Assembly: GCF_011090185.1 (NCBI RefSeq)
Contig: NZ_JAAFGS010000003.1
Span: 372,001-436,000, forward strand
DNA from: Saccharibacillus alkalitolerans
Lineage (GTDB): Bacteria > Bacillota > Bacilli > Paenibacillales > Paenibacillaceae
DNA length: 64,000 bases
Direction of reading: 5' to 3'
The translations under genes were made by a program, and so were the position numbers. The notes beneath the pieces were generated by a model that saw nothing but the letters and a program-made list of their open reading frames with translations, was not told the origin of the DNA and did no database searches. The first letter of the stretch is position 1. Every line of letters starts with the position of its first letter. Positions 38,838 to 47,795 of this stretch are shown here, piece after piece.

Positions 38838-40061
38838 TTATCCGGTTTTGACTTTGCGTCCGAACAGCTGTTTGAACAGGGCAAAGAAAAATACCGGACT
38901 GAAAAGAATGCTGAAAATAGTCATTCCGATTCCCGATGCCGTCCGCCGGATCACCGGGGCGACGCTCCGCTTCCAAGCGCTCATTTTGTCCAGCTCGTCG
39001 ACCCAGCGCCGAAGTTCGACATCGCCTTCGTAACGGCGCAGCTGCCGGCGAAAATACTTCATGGCACGATCGTACTGACGCGCGTCATACAGCGTTTTGC
39101 CGTAAGCCAGCCGAATTTCCGCATCGTCGGACATGCCTTTCAGATAAACCCGCATCAGCTTCATCGGACGTTCCCCGGTTTTCAATTTCAGCAGGATCAG
39201 ACGCTTCATCGCCGCGGGAGTGCTCAAGTATTCCGAGGTGCCGAAAGTGGCGTGGCTGAGCCAATAATCGTGCAGGACTTTCGGATTTCGTTCGCCTTCT
39301 TCGATCAGTTCGCGCAGCTGCCGCGTTTCTCTCAGGCCGCTGTCCAGCGACAACGCATAGTCGGCTTCTTCGCGCGCCTCCTTCAGGTAACCGAGCCGCA
39401 TCAGCAGATCGGCATGGGACGCGCGGGCACGCGCATCCTGAGGCTCGCACACGATCGCCGTACGATAACATTCCAAAGCTTCCTCGTAGCGCAGCAGCAG
39501 GCTTAGAACGGCCGCTTTTGCCGAATGTCCCGACGACAGATCGGGCCGCATTTCTACCGCGATGCAAGCTTCTTCGAGAGCTCGATTCGCCATTTGAAGG
39601 TATTCGGGGATGAATTCTCTCGTAAATCGGCGGGTATGCGCGATCGCGGGAAGGGTCATCAGGAGATTGTAGAGTTCCTCAGACAACCGAATGTGATAAT
39701 AATAAAAGTCGGGATTCAATTCGACAGCCCGTTCGAGCAGGTCGATCGCTTCCTTCGCATTTCCCAAATCGGCTTGAATATCCCCTGCCGTCCAGTACAG
39801 TTGGTCATTGGCGGGATACTCCGCGATCAGTTCGCGAATGCCGTCCATCGCCGGCTCGTGCCGGTGCAGCATCCATAAACACCGCGCGCCTTTGAACCGG
39901 GAGTCGAAATCTCCCGGAACCGCCTGCTGAATCGCTCCGACTATTTCAAGCGCCTGTTCGTAATGCTTTGCAGCGAACGCGGATTCCAATTCGTCGCGCC
40001 GCCGCTGTATGTATCGTTCCTCGGTTTCGATATCGGGTCTTTCGCTTAATGCTTCCGTCAT
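38838..40061 (-). CDS. TPR protein with a C-terminal membrane anchor
   Basis: A 407-residue protein with about seven to eight tetratricopeptide repeats (for example AKEAIDLLERAVELNPDFYYYHIRLSEELYN, RYEEALECYRTAIVCEPQDARARASHADLLMRLG) from residue ~30 to 340, then one hydrophobic helix near the C-terminus (FSILFSPVFFFALFKQLF). The TPR part faces the cytoplasm. It is the first gene of a two-gene operon with the GYF-like protein, so a scaffold complex at the membrane is the natural guess. AAGGAGAG precedes the ATG. Confidence 0.78.
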   Translation of the reverse strand: MTEALSERPDIETEERYIQRRRDELESAFAAKHYEQALEIVGAIQQAVPGDFDSRFKGARCLWMLHRHEPAMDGIRELIAEYPANDQLYWTAGDIQADLGNAKEAIDLLERAVELNPDFYYYHIRLSEELYNLLMTLPAIAHTRRFTREFIPEYLQMANRALEEACIAVEMRPDLSSGHSAKAAVLSLLLRYEEALECYRTAIVCEPQDARARASHADLLMRLGYLKEAREEADYALSLDSGLRETRQLRELIEEGERNPKVLHDYWLSHATFGTSEYLSTPAAMKRLILLKLKTGERPMKLMRVYLKGMSDDAEIRLAYGKTLYDARQYDRAMKYFRRQLRRYEGDVELRRWVDELDKMSAWKRSVAPVIRRTASGIGMTIFSILFSPVFFFALFKQLFGRKVKTG

Positions 40062-40472
40062 GTATGTTACTCTCCTTCGCGTTTCGGTCTTTCAATTATA
40101 ACCGGGCGGCGGAAGAAGCGCACAATAGGGCGATAGTCATCAAAAGCGTCATAAAAAGTAATATAATGGATATTAATTTTCTCTTTTTCTATTTTTTTGG
40201 TTCCATAGGCCCAAAACATCGTCTATTTAAAACATTTCGAGCATAGGCATACTTCTTCGCCGCCTATCTGGCAAGTCCCCTTTCCTCAGCCGTCAACGGC
40301 GCGGCCATTCGGGCGGACGGCGGCCTCGTACGAAGCGTATTCTGATTTTTCGAACCTCTGCCTTTTATTTTCCGAAGACGCCTCCGGCGTCTTTTTTCGT
40401 TCGAAAACGGTTCATTCGAAAAACGCTCGCTCTTTCCCGTCGAAGATGAGAGGTTTTTCCTATCTCTCTGTC
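40062..40472. other. Intergenic region with no gene; candidate promoter and orphan terminator
   Basis: No credible coding frame. A perfect TATAAT is at 40162-40167 on the plus strand, without a -35, inside AT-rich DNA. The stem GCCGTC/GACGGC lies near 40290-40320, and a plus-strand terminator-like hairpin sits at 40373-40397. Minus-strand TATAAT near 40095 may be the -10 of the TPR operon (TTGTGC is 19 bases upstream of it). Confidence 0.5.
40373..40397 (+). terminator. Terminator-like hairpin with no gene upstream
   Basis: GAAGACGCC, a three-base loop and GGCGTCTTTTTT. It is upstream of the sigma-D promoter of the chemoreceptor, so it cannot end that transcript. Confidence 0.6.
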
Positions 40473-40499
40473 TAAGTCCCTGCCTCGAATTGCCGATAA
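40473..40499 (+). promoter_or_regulatory. Sigma-D promoter of the transmembrane chemoreceptor
   Basis: TAAG, 15 bases, then GCCGATAA: near-perfect agreement with the motility sigma-D consensus. It ends 83 bases before the start codon. Confidence 0.85.
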
Positions 40500-40581
40500 A
40501 ACTGACATCAGGCAACGAAGCGAGCTCAGGGATGCGCTTCCCGGCCAAAAAAACAATTTTACGCGATGGAGAGTGACCGGC

Positions 40582-42294
40582 ATGAACCTGTTTCGAAATT
40601 TCAAACTCCGTTCCAAACTGTTGATCTTAAACATAACCGCAATCGTCTTTCTGCTTCTGATCGGATCGGTAAGCTACGTCTACGTCAATCAAATGACGGC
40701 GAATTCCCGAACGATGTATGAAGACAGCCTGATGAAGGTCAAATCGATCAATCAGGTCATGACCAATTTCAACCGGATCATGAACGACATGCTGCAGTTG
40801 ATGATAACGAAAGACGCAGCGAAAAACGAGCAGCTGACGCAGCATTTCGAAGAAACGTTCGCTTCGAACTCGTCCATCTTGAAAGCTTACGGCGAGTTCC
40901 ATCTGAGCGCCGAAGAGCAGTCCATCTACGACGAAATTACCAGCAACCGAAAAAATCTGCGCGCGACCGAAGACAAAGTCATCGAGGCGGCCAAAGCGAA
41001 CGAAAACACCGAAGCTTACCGGATTTACTCAAACGAAATGGAGCCGCTTAAAAATAAAACGGAAGCCCTCTACACGGAATTGGCTCAGTTGGCGGAAGAT
41101 GCGGCCAAACAAAGCAACATGCAAAACAATCAGGCCGGAGATCTCTCCAAGACGGTCAGCATCTTCAGCTTAATCGCCGCCGTTCTTCTGCTGAGCCTTC
41201 TGTCGCTGCTGATTATCCGTTCCATCACTCGGCCGATCCGGGAACTGCAGGAACTGATGAAGCTGGCTGCCGAAGGCGACTTCACTTCGGTCGGCACGAA
41301 CGTATCGAAGGACGAAACGGGCCAATTGACCCGTTCTTACAACGCGATGGTCGAATCGCTCGGCACGCTGATCAAGCAAGTTTCGGAGAACGCGGTTACT
41401 TTGGCCGCAAGCTCCGAGCAGCTGCTCGCAAGCTCCGAACAAAGCGCGCAGGCGACCGAACACATTTCCACGCAGGTTCAGGAAATCAGCGAAGGCACGG
41501 AGTCGCAGGCCCGCGGCACGATCGAAATGAACCGCACGATGGAAGAAATGAACGTCGGCATCCAGCGCATCGCCGAATCGGCGACCGAGCTGGCGGCGGA
41601 TTCGCAGGATTCGGAGGCCAGCGTAACGGAAGGCCACCGCAAGCTCGAAGAAGCGATCCGGGAAATGGAACAAATTCACCGCTCGATCGGCACTCTGTCG
41701 GAAGTCGTGACTTCGCTGAACGAGAAATCCGCCAGCATCGGCGACATTACCGATACGATCAAAGCGATCGCCGATCAGACGAGCCTGCTCTCGCTGAATG
41801 CCGCGATCGAAGCGGCTCGTGCCGGCGAAGAAGGACGCGGATTCGCCGTCGTGGCCGCCGAAGTCAAAAAGCTGGCCGAGCAGACCCAGGAATCGTCCGC
41901 GAACGTATCGGGCCTGATTCACGAGATTCAGAGCGAAACGCAGAACGCGTTCCGCAGCATGGAACTCAGCCGCAGCCAAGCCGAAAACGGCCGCATCGTG
42001 ATGAGCGACGTATCCCGCGTGTTCGACGGCATCATGCACAGCGCGCGCAATCTGTCCGTTCAGCTGCATGAAGTGTCCGCCGTGACCGAGCAGATGTCCG
42101 CAAGTTCCGAACAGGTTCTGGCCACGGTCGAATCTTCGGCCGCCATCGCGGGCAGCGCCAAAGACATGACGCAGAGCGTGGCCGCGGCCACGGAAGAACA
42201 GCTCGCCTCCGTACAGGAAGTGACGGGTTCGGCCGCGTACCTCAGCAAGCTGGCGCAGGATCTTCAGACGTCGATCGAACGCTTCAAGGTGTAA
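40582..42294 (+). CDS. Transmembrane methyl-accepting chemotaxis protein
   Basis: A 570-residue chemoreceptor: a first TM segment (residues ~15-38), an extracellular four-helix bundle sensor (4HB_MCP type, ~39-190), a second TM (~195-218), HAMP (~219-272: [22 protein letters not shown]), and the signalling domain with hairpin tip [41 protein letters not shown]. The frame opens at GTG 40573, but ATG 40582 is preferred. The sigma-D promoter agrees with a role in chemotaxis. Ligand unknown. Confidence 0.92.
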   Translation: MNLFRNFKLRSKLLILNITAIVFLLLIGSVSYVYVNQMTANSRTMYEDSLMKVKSINQVMTNFNRIMNDMLQLMITKDAAKNEQLTQHFEETFASNSSILKAYGEFHLSAEEQSIYDEITSNRKNLRATEDKVIEAAKANENTEAYRIYSNEMEPLKNKTEALYTELAQLAEDAAKQSNMQNNQAGDLSKTVSIFSLIAAVLLLSLLSLLIIRSITRPIRELQELMKLAAEGDFTSVGTNVSKDETGQLTRSYNAMVESLGTLIKQVSENAVTLAASSEQLLASSEQSAQATEHISTQVQEISEGTESQARGTIEMNRTMEEMNVGIQRIAESATELAADSQDSEASVTEGHRKLEEAIREMEQIHRSIGTLSEVVTSLNEKSASIGDITDTIKAIADQTSLLSLNAAIEAARAGEEGRGFAVVAAEVKKLAEQTQESSANVSGLIHEIQSETQNAFRSMELSRSQAENGRIVMSDVSRVFDGIMHSARNLSVQLHEVSAVTEQMSASSEQVLATVESSAAIAGSAKDMTQSVAAATEEQLASVQEVTGSAAYLSKLAQDLQTSIERFKV

Positions 42295-42327
42295 GAGAAT
42301 ACGAGCAAAAGAAGTCCAAAACAGAGG

Positions 42328-42363
42328 AAAGGACGGCATCCGCTTGGATGCCGTCCTTTTTTT
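42328..42363 (+). terminator. Terminator of the chemoreceptor gene
   Basis: AAAGGACGGCATCC and GGATGCCGTCC with a four-base loop and seven T residues. Confidence 0.9.
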
Positions 42364-42415
42364 CGTGCCGCCGTGCCGACCGTCGCCGTGCCGTAACAAT
42401 GCGCTTGTCGGCGAA

Positions 42416-45400
42416 TCATTCCGAACCGAGCAGCTCCAACAAATCCGCGTCCGTCAGCGTCGCGATGCCCTCTTCTCCCGGTCGAATGACTTCGTCGATC
42501 AGCTGCGTTTTTTTGCGCTGCAGTTCGTGCATCTTCTCTTCTACCGTTCCCTTCGCCACCAGGCGGATCACCTGGACGACGCGGGTCTGGCCCATGCGGT
42601 GCGCCCGGTCTTCAGCCTGCCGTTCCACGGCCGGGTTCCACCAGAGATCGTACAAGATGACCGTATCCGCTCCGGTCAGATTGAGTCCCGTCCCCCCGGC
42701 TTTGAGCGAGATCAGGAACACGCCCTTCTCCCCGTCGTTGAACCGCTCGCACAGCTCCAGCCGCTCTCTCGGAGGCGTCGCGCCGTCCAGGTAAAAGAAC
42801 GGCATTTCCCGGTACCCAAGTTCCCGTCCGATCAGGCTCAGCATCTCCGTGAACTGCGAGAAGACCAGCACGCGGCGGCCCGCCCGCCGGCATTCTTCCA
42901 GCGTCTCCAGCAGCTGCTCGAACTTGGCGGAACGTCCCGCGTAACCTTCCACGAACAGCGCGGGATGACAGCAGATCTGGCGCAGCCGGGTCAGGCCGGC
43001 CAAGAACTGAATGCGGCTTCGCCCCAGTTCCTCGCTGCTGTCGAGATGCTTCAGCGTCTCGACGCGCAGTTTCGCCAAGTGCGCCGCATACAGTTTCTTC
43101 TGCTCGGGCAGCAGCTCCGTAATCCGCATCGATTCGATTTTTTCCGGCAGCTCGCCCAGCACGTCGCTTTTCAGGCGGCGCAGCAGAAACGGGCGGGCCC
43201 GTTTGGCTACCTCTTCCCGGGTCAAGTCCGCAAATTTCCGGCGGTTCGGATACAGGCCGGGCAGCACCGCGTCGAATACCGAACGCAGTTCTTCCAGCGA
43301 GTTCTCGATGGGCGTGCCGGTCAGCGCGAAGCGGAATCCCGCATGCAGCGACTTGACCGCCCGCGCCGTCTGGGTATCGGGGTTCTTGATCGCCTGGGCT
43401 TCGTCAAGCACGAGCGTATGCCAGTTCATCTGCTCGTACCGCGTCAGATCCCGGCGCAGCAGCGGATACGACACGATCAGGACGTCCAAATCGTTCGCTT
43501 GGCTCAGTACCGCTTCGCGTTCCGCTTTCGTGCCGTCCGCCACGGCGGCGCGGATCTCGGGCGCGAAACGTTCCAGTTCGCTGCGCCAGTTATACAGCAG
43601 CGAAGCGGGCGCGACGATCAATGCCGGCCGGGCCTCCTCGCGGATCTCGGGCAGCACCGACAAGAGATAGGCGATGCTCTGGATCGTTTTGCCGAGACCC
43701 ATGTCGTCGGCCAGCACGCCGCCGAGCCGGTAATGCGCCAGCGTCTTCAGCCAGCGGTAGCCGGTCTGCTGGTAGTCGCGCAGCACCGGAATCATCGCTT
43801 CGGGCACCGGAAAGTCGAGCAGGTCGGGGCTGCGCAGACTGTCCAGCAGGCGGCGCAGTCCCCGACCCGGACGGATCAGGCCGTCCGCTCCCTCAGTCTG
43901 CCCGCCCAGCAGATGCAGCCCTTCCGCCGCCGGAAGACGGAAGGAAGCGGCATCTTCCTCCGAGAGAAACGGACGGCTGCCGTTCAGAAAATCGAGCAGC
44001 GTACGGAACGCCTGCGTTTCCAGCGGCAGCAGCGAGCCGCTGCGCAGCCGGTAATACCTGCGCTTGTCCTGCAGCGCTTCGAGGACTCCTTTGATCTCGG
44101 CTTCGGGAATTCCGTCGATCTCGAAGCGGAACTCCAGCCAGTTCGTCCGTTCGTCGAACTGCGCCGAAATTTTCGGCGGAGGAGTAACCCGGATCACTCT
44201 TTCCTTCACGGAAGTCGTCGCGTACACTTTCGCCAGCTTTTCCAGATGGGGCACGATGCCGTGCAAAAAGGCGAATTCGCGCTCTTCGTCCTGCATGTAA
44301 TAGCCGCTTTCCGTGCGGGTGAACCCCGCTTCTTCCATCAGTTCGAGAATGCGCAGCTCTTTCCCGCCCTCCCGAACGAGAATGCGGCTCTCGCCCCGCC
44401 GTTCTCCTCCGCGCTCCAGCGGATTGATGACAATGTCTCCGTATTGAAACTCCAACCCGGCCAGCAGACGATCGTGGACCCGGTCGAGATACACGCCGGC
44501 CTGAAGCGGAATCCGCACGACCTGCTCGGACACGCCGGCGTCGAAAAAGACGTCCCCCAGCTTCATCAGTCCCGGAACGACCCGCTCCGTAAAGGCGGAG
44601 ACTTGGGCTTCGGGAATGCTTATCGTCTCGCTTCCGTCTCCGCCCCCCGCTTCTTCCGCCGACAGAATCCGCTGCAGGTCGGCCAATCTGCGCGCTTCGG
44701 CCGAGCCCAGCCGGTAAAAAGTCCCGGCGTGCAGCGTCAGGCCGTAAGACTCGAGCACGGTCGTTTCCGCCATGCCCCGCGCCCGCATGCGCAGCGAACC
44801 GTTCGTTCCGCGCTCAAATTCGAAGCGCAGCGGCAGCGGCTCTTTCGAAATGCCGACGCCGGGATGCGATCGGCCGCCGCTGCGGATCGCGGAACTCGGA
44901 GCCGCTTCCAGCAGCGGCGCGAGCCCTTCCCAGGCATGCGGCGGAAGAGGCAGCGAAGGCGGGTCGCCGATTTCTCCCGTATACAGCGCGCCGGCCGAAG
45001 CCCGCTGCATCTTCTCGCTGCGCCGGATCTCGGCCAGACGCAGCAGCACGGCATCGTCTTGCTGGCCGAAGCAGTCGACCGAAGGATCATACGTGAAATA
45101 ACGGGAAAGCGAATAAGATTCGCCCCGTTCAAACCTCGTCAAAAATTCGCGGATGTCCGGAACGGCATACGTCCGTTCGAAGCCGACTCTCAGTTCGATG
45201 CCGAGCAGTCCTCGGCGCGGTCCAGGCGGATAGGGCGCCAGCAGGAATTCCGCCTTCAGCTCCCGGCGGGATTCGAAGATCGAACGCGAACCGCCCAGCG
45301 CTCTGGGCTGCTGCCGGAACAAATCCATCACCCGGCCGACCAGACGGTCTTCGGGCCGGCCGAAGAAAGACGACGAGGCGGCCGTATCGGGGCGGTCTCC

Positions 45401-45862
45401 GTCCGGCGGCCGCTCGCTCTCCGTCCGGAGCAGGATTTCGCCTTCCGTTTCCGGCAAAAAAGACTCGGAAAAGCGTTCGCTCTCCCGCCGCTCGAATGCC
45501 GCCTCCTCCGCCTCCGCTTGAGGATCGCCCGCTCCCGCTTCGGAGAGCTTTCCTTCCCGGCGCTGATGAAGCAGCTGAAGCAGCGCCGCCCCCGTATGTT
45601 TGCAGCAGCGTTCGAACGCAAAGCCGGCCGAACATTCGCATTCGGCATCTACGCGGTCATCCGTGCCGAAGCGGAGCGTGACGCGCCAGACGTCCCCGTC
45701 CCGCACGAAAGCCTCGTAAGCTCCGGGGCCTTCCTCCGGCAGGCGGCGAAGCTCGACTTTTCCGGCCCCGAATAAAGTCTCGCCCTTCCGGTAAGCGCCC
45801 GCTCCGCACAGCGACTTGATCATCCGTTCGTTCCATTCCGTCTCGGCCGTTCGCTTTCTCAA
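42416..45862 (-). CDS. SWIM zinc-finger SNF2-family helicase
   Basis: A 1148-residue protein. An N-terminal SWIM zinc finger (CECSAGFAFERCCKH, ~residues 74-90) is followed by a ~500-residue SNF2-associated region and the SNF2 ATPase: Walker A ADDMGLGKTIQS, DEAQAIKN, FALTGTPIENSLEEL, then the helicase C lobe VLVFSQFTEMLSLIGREL ... LKAGGTGLNLTGADTVILYD, RAHRMGQTR. It resembles B. subtilis YwqA with the SWIM region of YwqB fused on. The best start is TTG 45862, with GGAGG seven bases upstream; earlier codons lie in non-conserved sequence. It likely moves protein off DNA; a target is not known. Confidence 0.88.
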   Translation of the reverse strand: MRKRTAETEWNERMIKSLCGAGAYRKGETLFGAGKVELRRLPEEGPGAYEAFVRDGDVWRVTLRFGTDDRVDAECECSAGFAFERCCKHTGAALLQLLHQRREGKLSEAGAGDPQAEAEEAAFERRESERFSESFLPETEGEILLRTESERPPDGDRPDTAASSSFFGRPEDRLVGRVMDLFRQQPRALGGSRSIFESRRELKAEFLLAPYPPGPRRGLLGIELRVGFERTYAVPDIREFLTRFERGESYSLSRYFTYDPSVDCFGQQDDAVLLRLAEIRRSEKMQRASAGALYTGEIGDPPSLPLPPHAWEGLAPLLEAAPSSAIRSGGRSHPGVGISKEPLPLRFEFERGTNGSLRMRARGMAETTVLESYGLTLHAGTFYRLGSAEARRLADLQRILSAEEAGGGDGSETISIPEAQVSAFTERVVPGLMKLGDVFFDAGVSEQVVRIPLQAGVYLDRVHDRLLAGLEFQYGDIVINPLERGGERRGESRILVREGGKELRILELMEEAGFTRTESGYYMQDEEREFAFLHGIVPHLEKLAKVYATTSVKERVIRVTPPPKISAQFDERTNWLEFRFEIDGIPEAEIKGVLEALQDKRRYYRLRSGSLLPLETQAFRTLLDFLNGSRPFLSEEDAASFRLPAAEGLHLLGGQTEGADGLIRPGRGLRRLLDSLRSPDLLDFPVPEAMIPVLRDYQQTGYRWLKTLAHYRLGGVLADDMGLGKTIQSIAYLLSVLPEIREEARPALIVAPASLLYNWRSELERFAPEIRAAVADGTKAEREAVLSQANDLDVLIVSYPLLRRDLTRYEQMNWHTLVLDEAQAIKNPDTQTARAVKSLHAGFRFALTGTPIENSLEELRSVFDAVLPGLYPNRRKFADLTREEVAKRARPFLLRRLKSDVLGELPEKIESMRITELLPEQKKLYAAHLAKLRVETLKHLDSSEELGRSRIQFLAGLTRLRQICCHPALFVEGYAGRSAKFEQLLETLEECRRAGRRVLVFSQFTEMLSLIGRELGYREMPFFYLDGATPPRERLELCERFNDGEKGVFLISLKAGGTGLNLTGADTVILYDLWWNPAVERQAEDRAHRMGQTRVVQVIRLVAKGTVEEKMHELQRKKTQLIDEVIRPGEEGIATLTDADLLELLGSE

Positions 45863-45958
45863 TGCGCTTCCTCCATTGCGTGTGGTTTGAGTCCCAGTGT
45901 ACCAGAAGCGCCGGTTGTTTGCATCGTGTTCGCTTACGGAACCGACAACCCGCATGCC

Positions 45959-46002
45959 AAAAAGCGGCCGCCGCCGGAGCGATGTCCGATCGAAAGCCGC
46001 TT
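45959..46002 (-). terminator. Weak terminator-like hairpin
   Basis: On the minus strand AAGCGGC and GCCGCTT enclose a 27-base loop and are followed by five T residues, about 80 bases after the stop of the small membrane protein gene. Confidence 0.4.
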
Positions 46003-46079
46003 AACGTTCAGGGCGGAGCGGAGATAAGCCTTTTGCTGTCCTCTGCTTCCGTTCCCGACTGTATATGAATTATGTATGC

Positions 46080-46655
46080 TCAGAAAAAAACGTCCGGGCT
46101 TGCCTGCTCGTCCCTCGCCGTCTGCCGGTTCATCCATTCGTTAAGCGCCTCGGCCAGCGCGTAAGGCGAGTCGGCCGGCATGTTCAGCGCGGGATTGACG
46201 ACCTCCAGCACACGGCGCCACAGCAGGATCAAATGCGACTCCAGTTCGCGCTCCAGCGACCGGCGAACCCCCATCAGCGCGATGAACAGCATCAGCAGCG
46301 CCGCGACCGCCAGCATGACGGCTTCCAAATTCGCCGCAACGCCGCCAATCACCGTATCATGAATCCCGAGAGCCGGCCAGACGAGATCGAGTCCCGCCGT
46401 TCCGAGAATGCCGATCAAAATGGACAGCGACAGACCGGTCAGCGCATGGTCCGCAATCCGGAATTTTCGGGCGGCCTTCTCGAAGCCCACTTCTCCGGCA
46501 TAGCGTTCCAGGTGGATCATCTGCTTGCTGAAGCTCCAGCTCTCCTTCTCGACCGGCAGCAGATAATAATCGATCAGCCTCTGTGCCGCCGACAAATGCG
46601 AGCCGGTCATCCGGGATTCCCGCGGCCCCAATACCGCCTGTCTCATCAGACTCAT
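46080..46655 (-). CDS. Unknown small membrane protein
   Basis: A 191-residue protein I do not recognise. It has two hydrophobic segments (residues ~74-95 and ~105-128: GVAANLEAVMLAVAALLMLFIALMG) between charged ends; the N-terminal third is amphipathic. GGAGGG precedes the ATG. It lies alone between the helicase and an unknown gene, with terminator-like hairpins on both sides. No function is suggested. Confidence 0.6.
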   Translation of the reverse strand: MSLMRQAVLGPRESRMTGSHLSAAQRLIDYYLLPVEKESWSFSKQMIHLERYAGEVGFEKAARKFRIADHALTGLSLSILIGILGTAGLDLVWPALGIHDTVIGGVAANLEAVMLAVAALLMLFIALMGVRRSLERELESHLILLWRRVLEVVNPALNMPADSPYALAEALNEWMNRQTARDEQASPDVFF

Positions 46656-46720
46656 GCAGATTCCCTCCCGTTCTTCGGATACTTTCTCATTTGCTTCCAG
46701 TATAGGGGGTTGGAAGACGC

Positions 46721-46750
46721 AAAAAAAGCCTCTCGCGTCCGAAAGGCTTT
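46721..46750 (-). terminator. Terminator after the unknown 229-residue protein gene
   Basis: AAAGCCT and AGGCTTTTTTT on the minus strand around a 15-base loop, about 190 bases after the stop codon. Confidence 0.65.
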
Positions 46751-46942
46751 GGTCCTAAAGCTTGCTTGTTCGATCGTTCGCGCAGGGCCTTACGTCCGGG
46801 ATCGATCCAAACGACAGCATGGATTGTCCCGGTTCGGCAGACAAGGTCGGGACATTCCCGCATCGAATCGAGCGAAGAAGACTTTTCGCGGATTCCGAAC
46901 GAACGGCGGCGGCAAACGGACAGGGTCGGGCCGATCGTCCGA

Positions 46943-47632
46943 TCAGCGGACCGCCCCCGCTTTTTGTCCGAACTTCACCGTAACCGTCTCGAAATACAGT
47001 CTGCGCTTCTCGTCCGCTTGAATGTCCGGTGCCATTTCGAGAAACCATTCCTGCTCCAGATCGCTTTCGGACAGCAGCCCCTGCCTCCAAAACGAAATGC
47101 CGGCCTGCGGATATTCGTAAAGGAATTCGTCCTCTTCCGACGCATCCGGACCGAACTGCTTCAGCCGCGGCAGCAGCCTCTCGACCGGAACGCCGAAAAC
47201 GTTCAACCCGGACGGCAGCACCGCGTTCATCGGCAGTCCCGTGTGCCGATCCGTTTCGATCTCTTCGATCCGTCCGTCGTCGTCGTATTCGACCCGGAAA
47301 AAGTAAGCGAGATTGCGGGTTTTCCAGGCTTCGAGAACCGTTTCCGCTTCCTCCCTCGGCATTCCGAGCCGGAGCGGCCCGATCCCCTGCCCCGGTTCGA
47401 TGACGAAGCGTTCCGGCGCCTCCGACGGGAGATCGCTCATCCTGCAAGAAAAATAATCGACGCGCCCTCCCGGTTGGGGCACTCCGTTCACGGCCGGGTC
47501 GGCTGCGGATTCGGCGCTGCCGCCCTGTACGGAATCCAAACTTCCGGCTTCCGTCCGCGGCCGCTCGAGTCCGTACATTCGCTCCAGTCTCTCTTTCGTT
47601 TCCTCCGAAAGTTTTTCCCGCTGTTCGTCCAT
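46943..47632 (-). CDS. Unknown protein
   Basis: A 229-residue soluble protein. Residues 1-60 are charged and probably disordered. The rest has a repeat of the pattern I.PG.GIGPLRLGM..EEAE (FVIEPGQGIGPLRLGMPREEAETVLEAW), a BamE-like hint only, with later aromatic and acidic strands. ATG 47632 with GGAGGAGGGA upstream is chosen; an upstream extension of 22 codons is not supported. No function assigned. Confidence 0.6.
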   Translation of the reverse strand: MDEQREKLSEETKERLERMYGLERPRTEAGSLDSVQGGSAESAADPAVNGVPQPGGRVDYFSCRMSDLPSEAPERFVIEPGQGIGPLRLGMPREEAETVLEAWKTRNLAYFFRVEYDDDGRIEEIETDRHTGLPMNAVLPSGLNVFGVPVERLLPRLKQFGPDASEEDEFLYEYPQAGISFWRQGLLSESDLEQEWFLEMAPDIQADEKRRLYFETVTVKFGQKAGAVR

Positions 47633-47701
47633 ACGCGTCCCTCCTCCGTTTCTTCGATTCGTCCGGCTTCCCTCTATTATATTCGAACCTGTTCTCACGG
47701 C

Positions 47702-47737
47702 AAAAAAAGCCGAAGACTTCGAAAAGTCTTCGGCTTC
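47702..47737 (-). terminator. Terminator of htpG
   Basis: GAAGCCGAAGACTT and AAGTCTTCGGCTTTTTTT on the minus strand with a short loop. Confidence 0.88.
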
Positions 47738-47795
47738 CCGATCGAAACAGCGACCGAAACGAATGCTTCCGGCGCCTGTTCGGCTTTTTCCGCCT

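Noticed and set aside
40250-40400. Cyclic-di-GMP (GEMM) riboswitch before the chemoreceptor
   Set aside because: GCCTCCGGC looks faintly similar to a GEMM segment, but the conserved GCACAGGGCAAACC core is missing and the segment ends in a terminator upstream of the promoter.
42344-45775. 1143-residue open frame opposite the SNF2 helicase
   Set aside because: Same shadow effect; composition is extreme in Gln, Arg and Phe with no motif, and the helicase frame is complete with TTG start and ribosome site.
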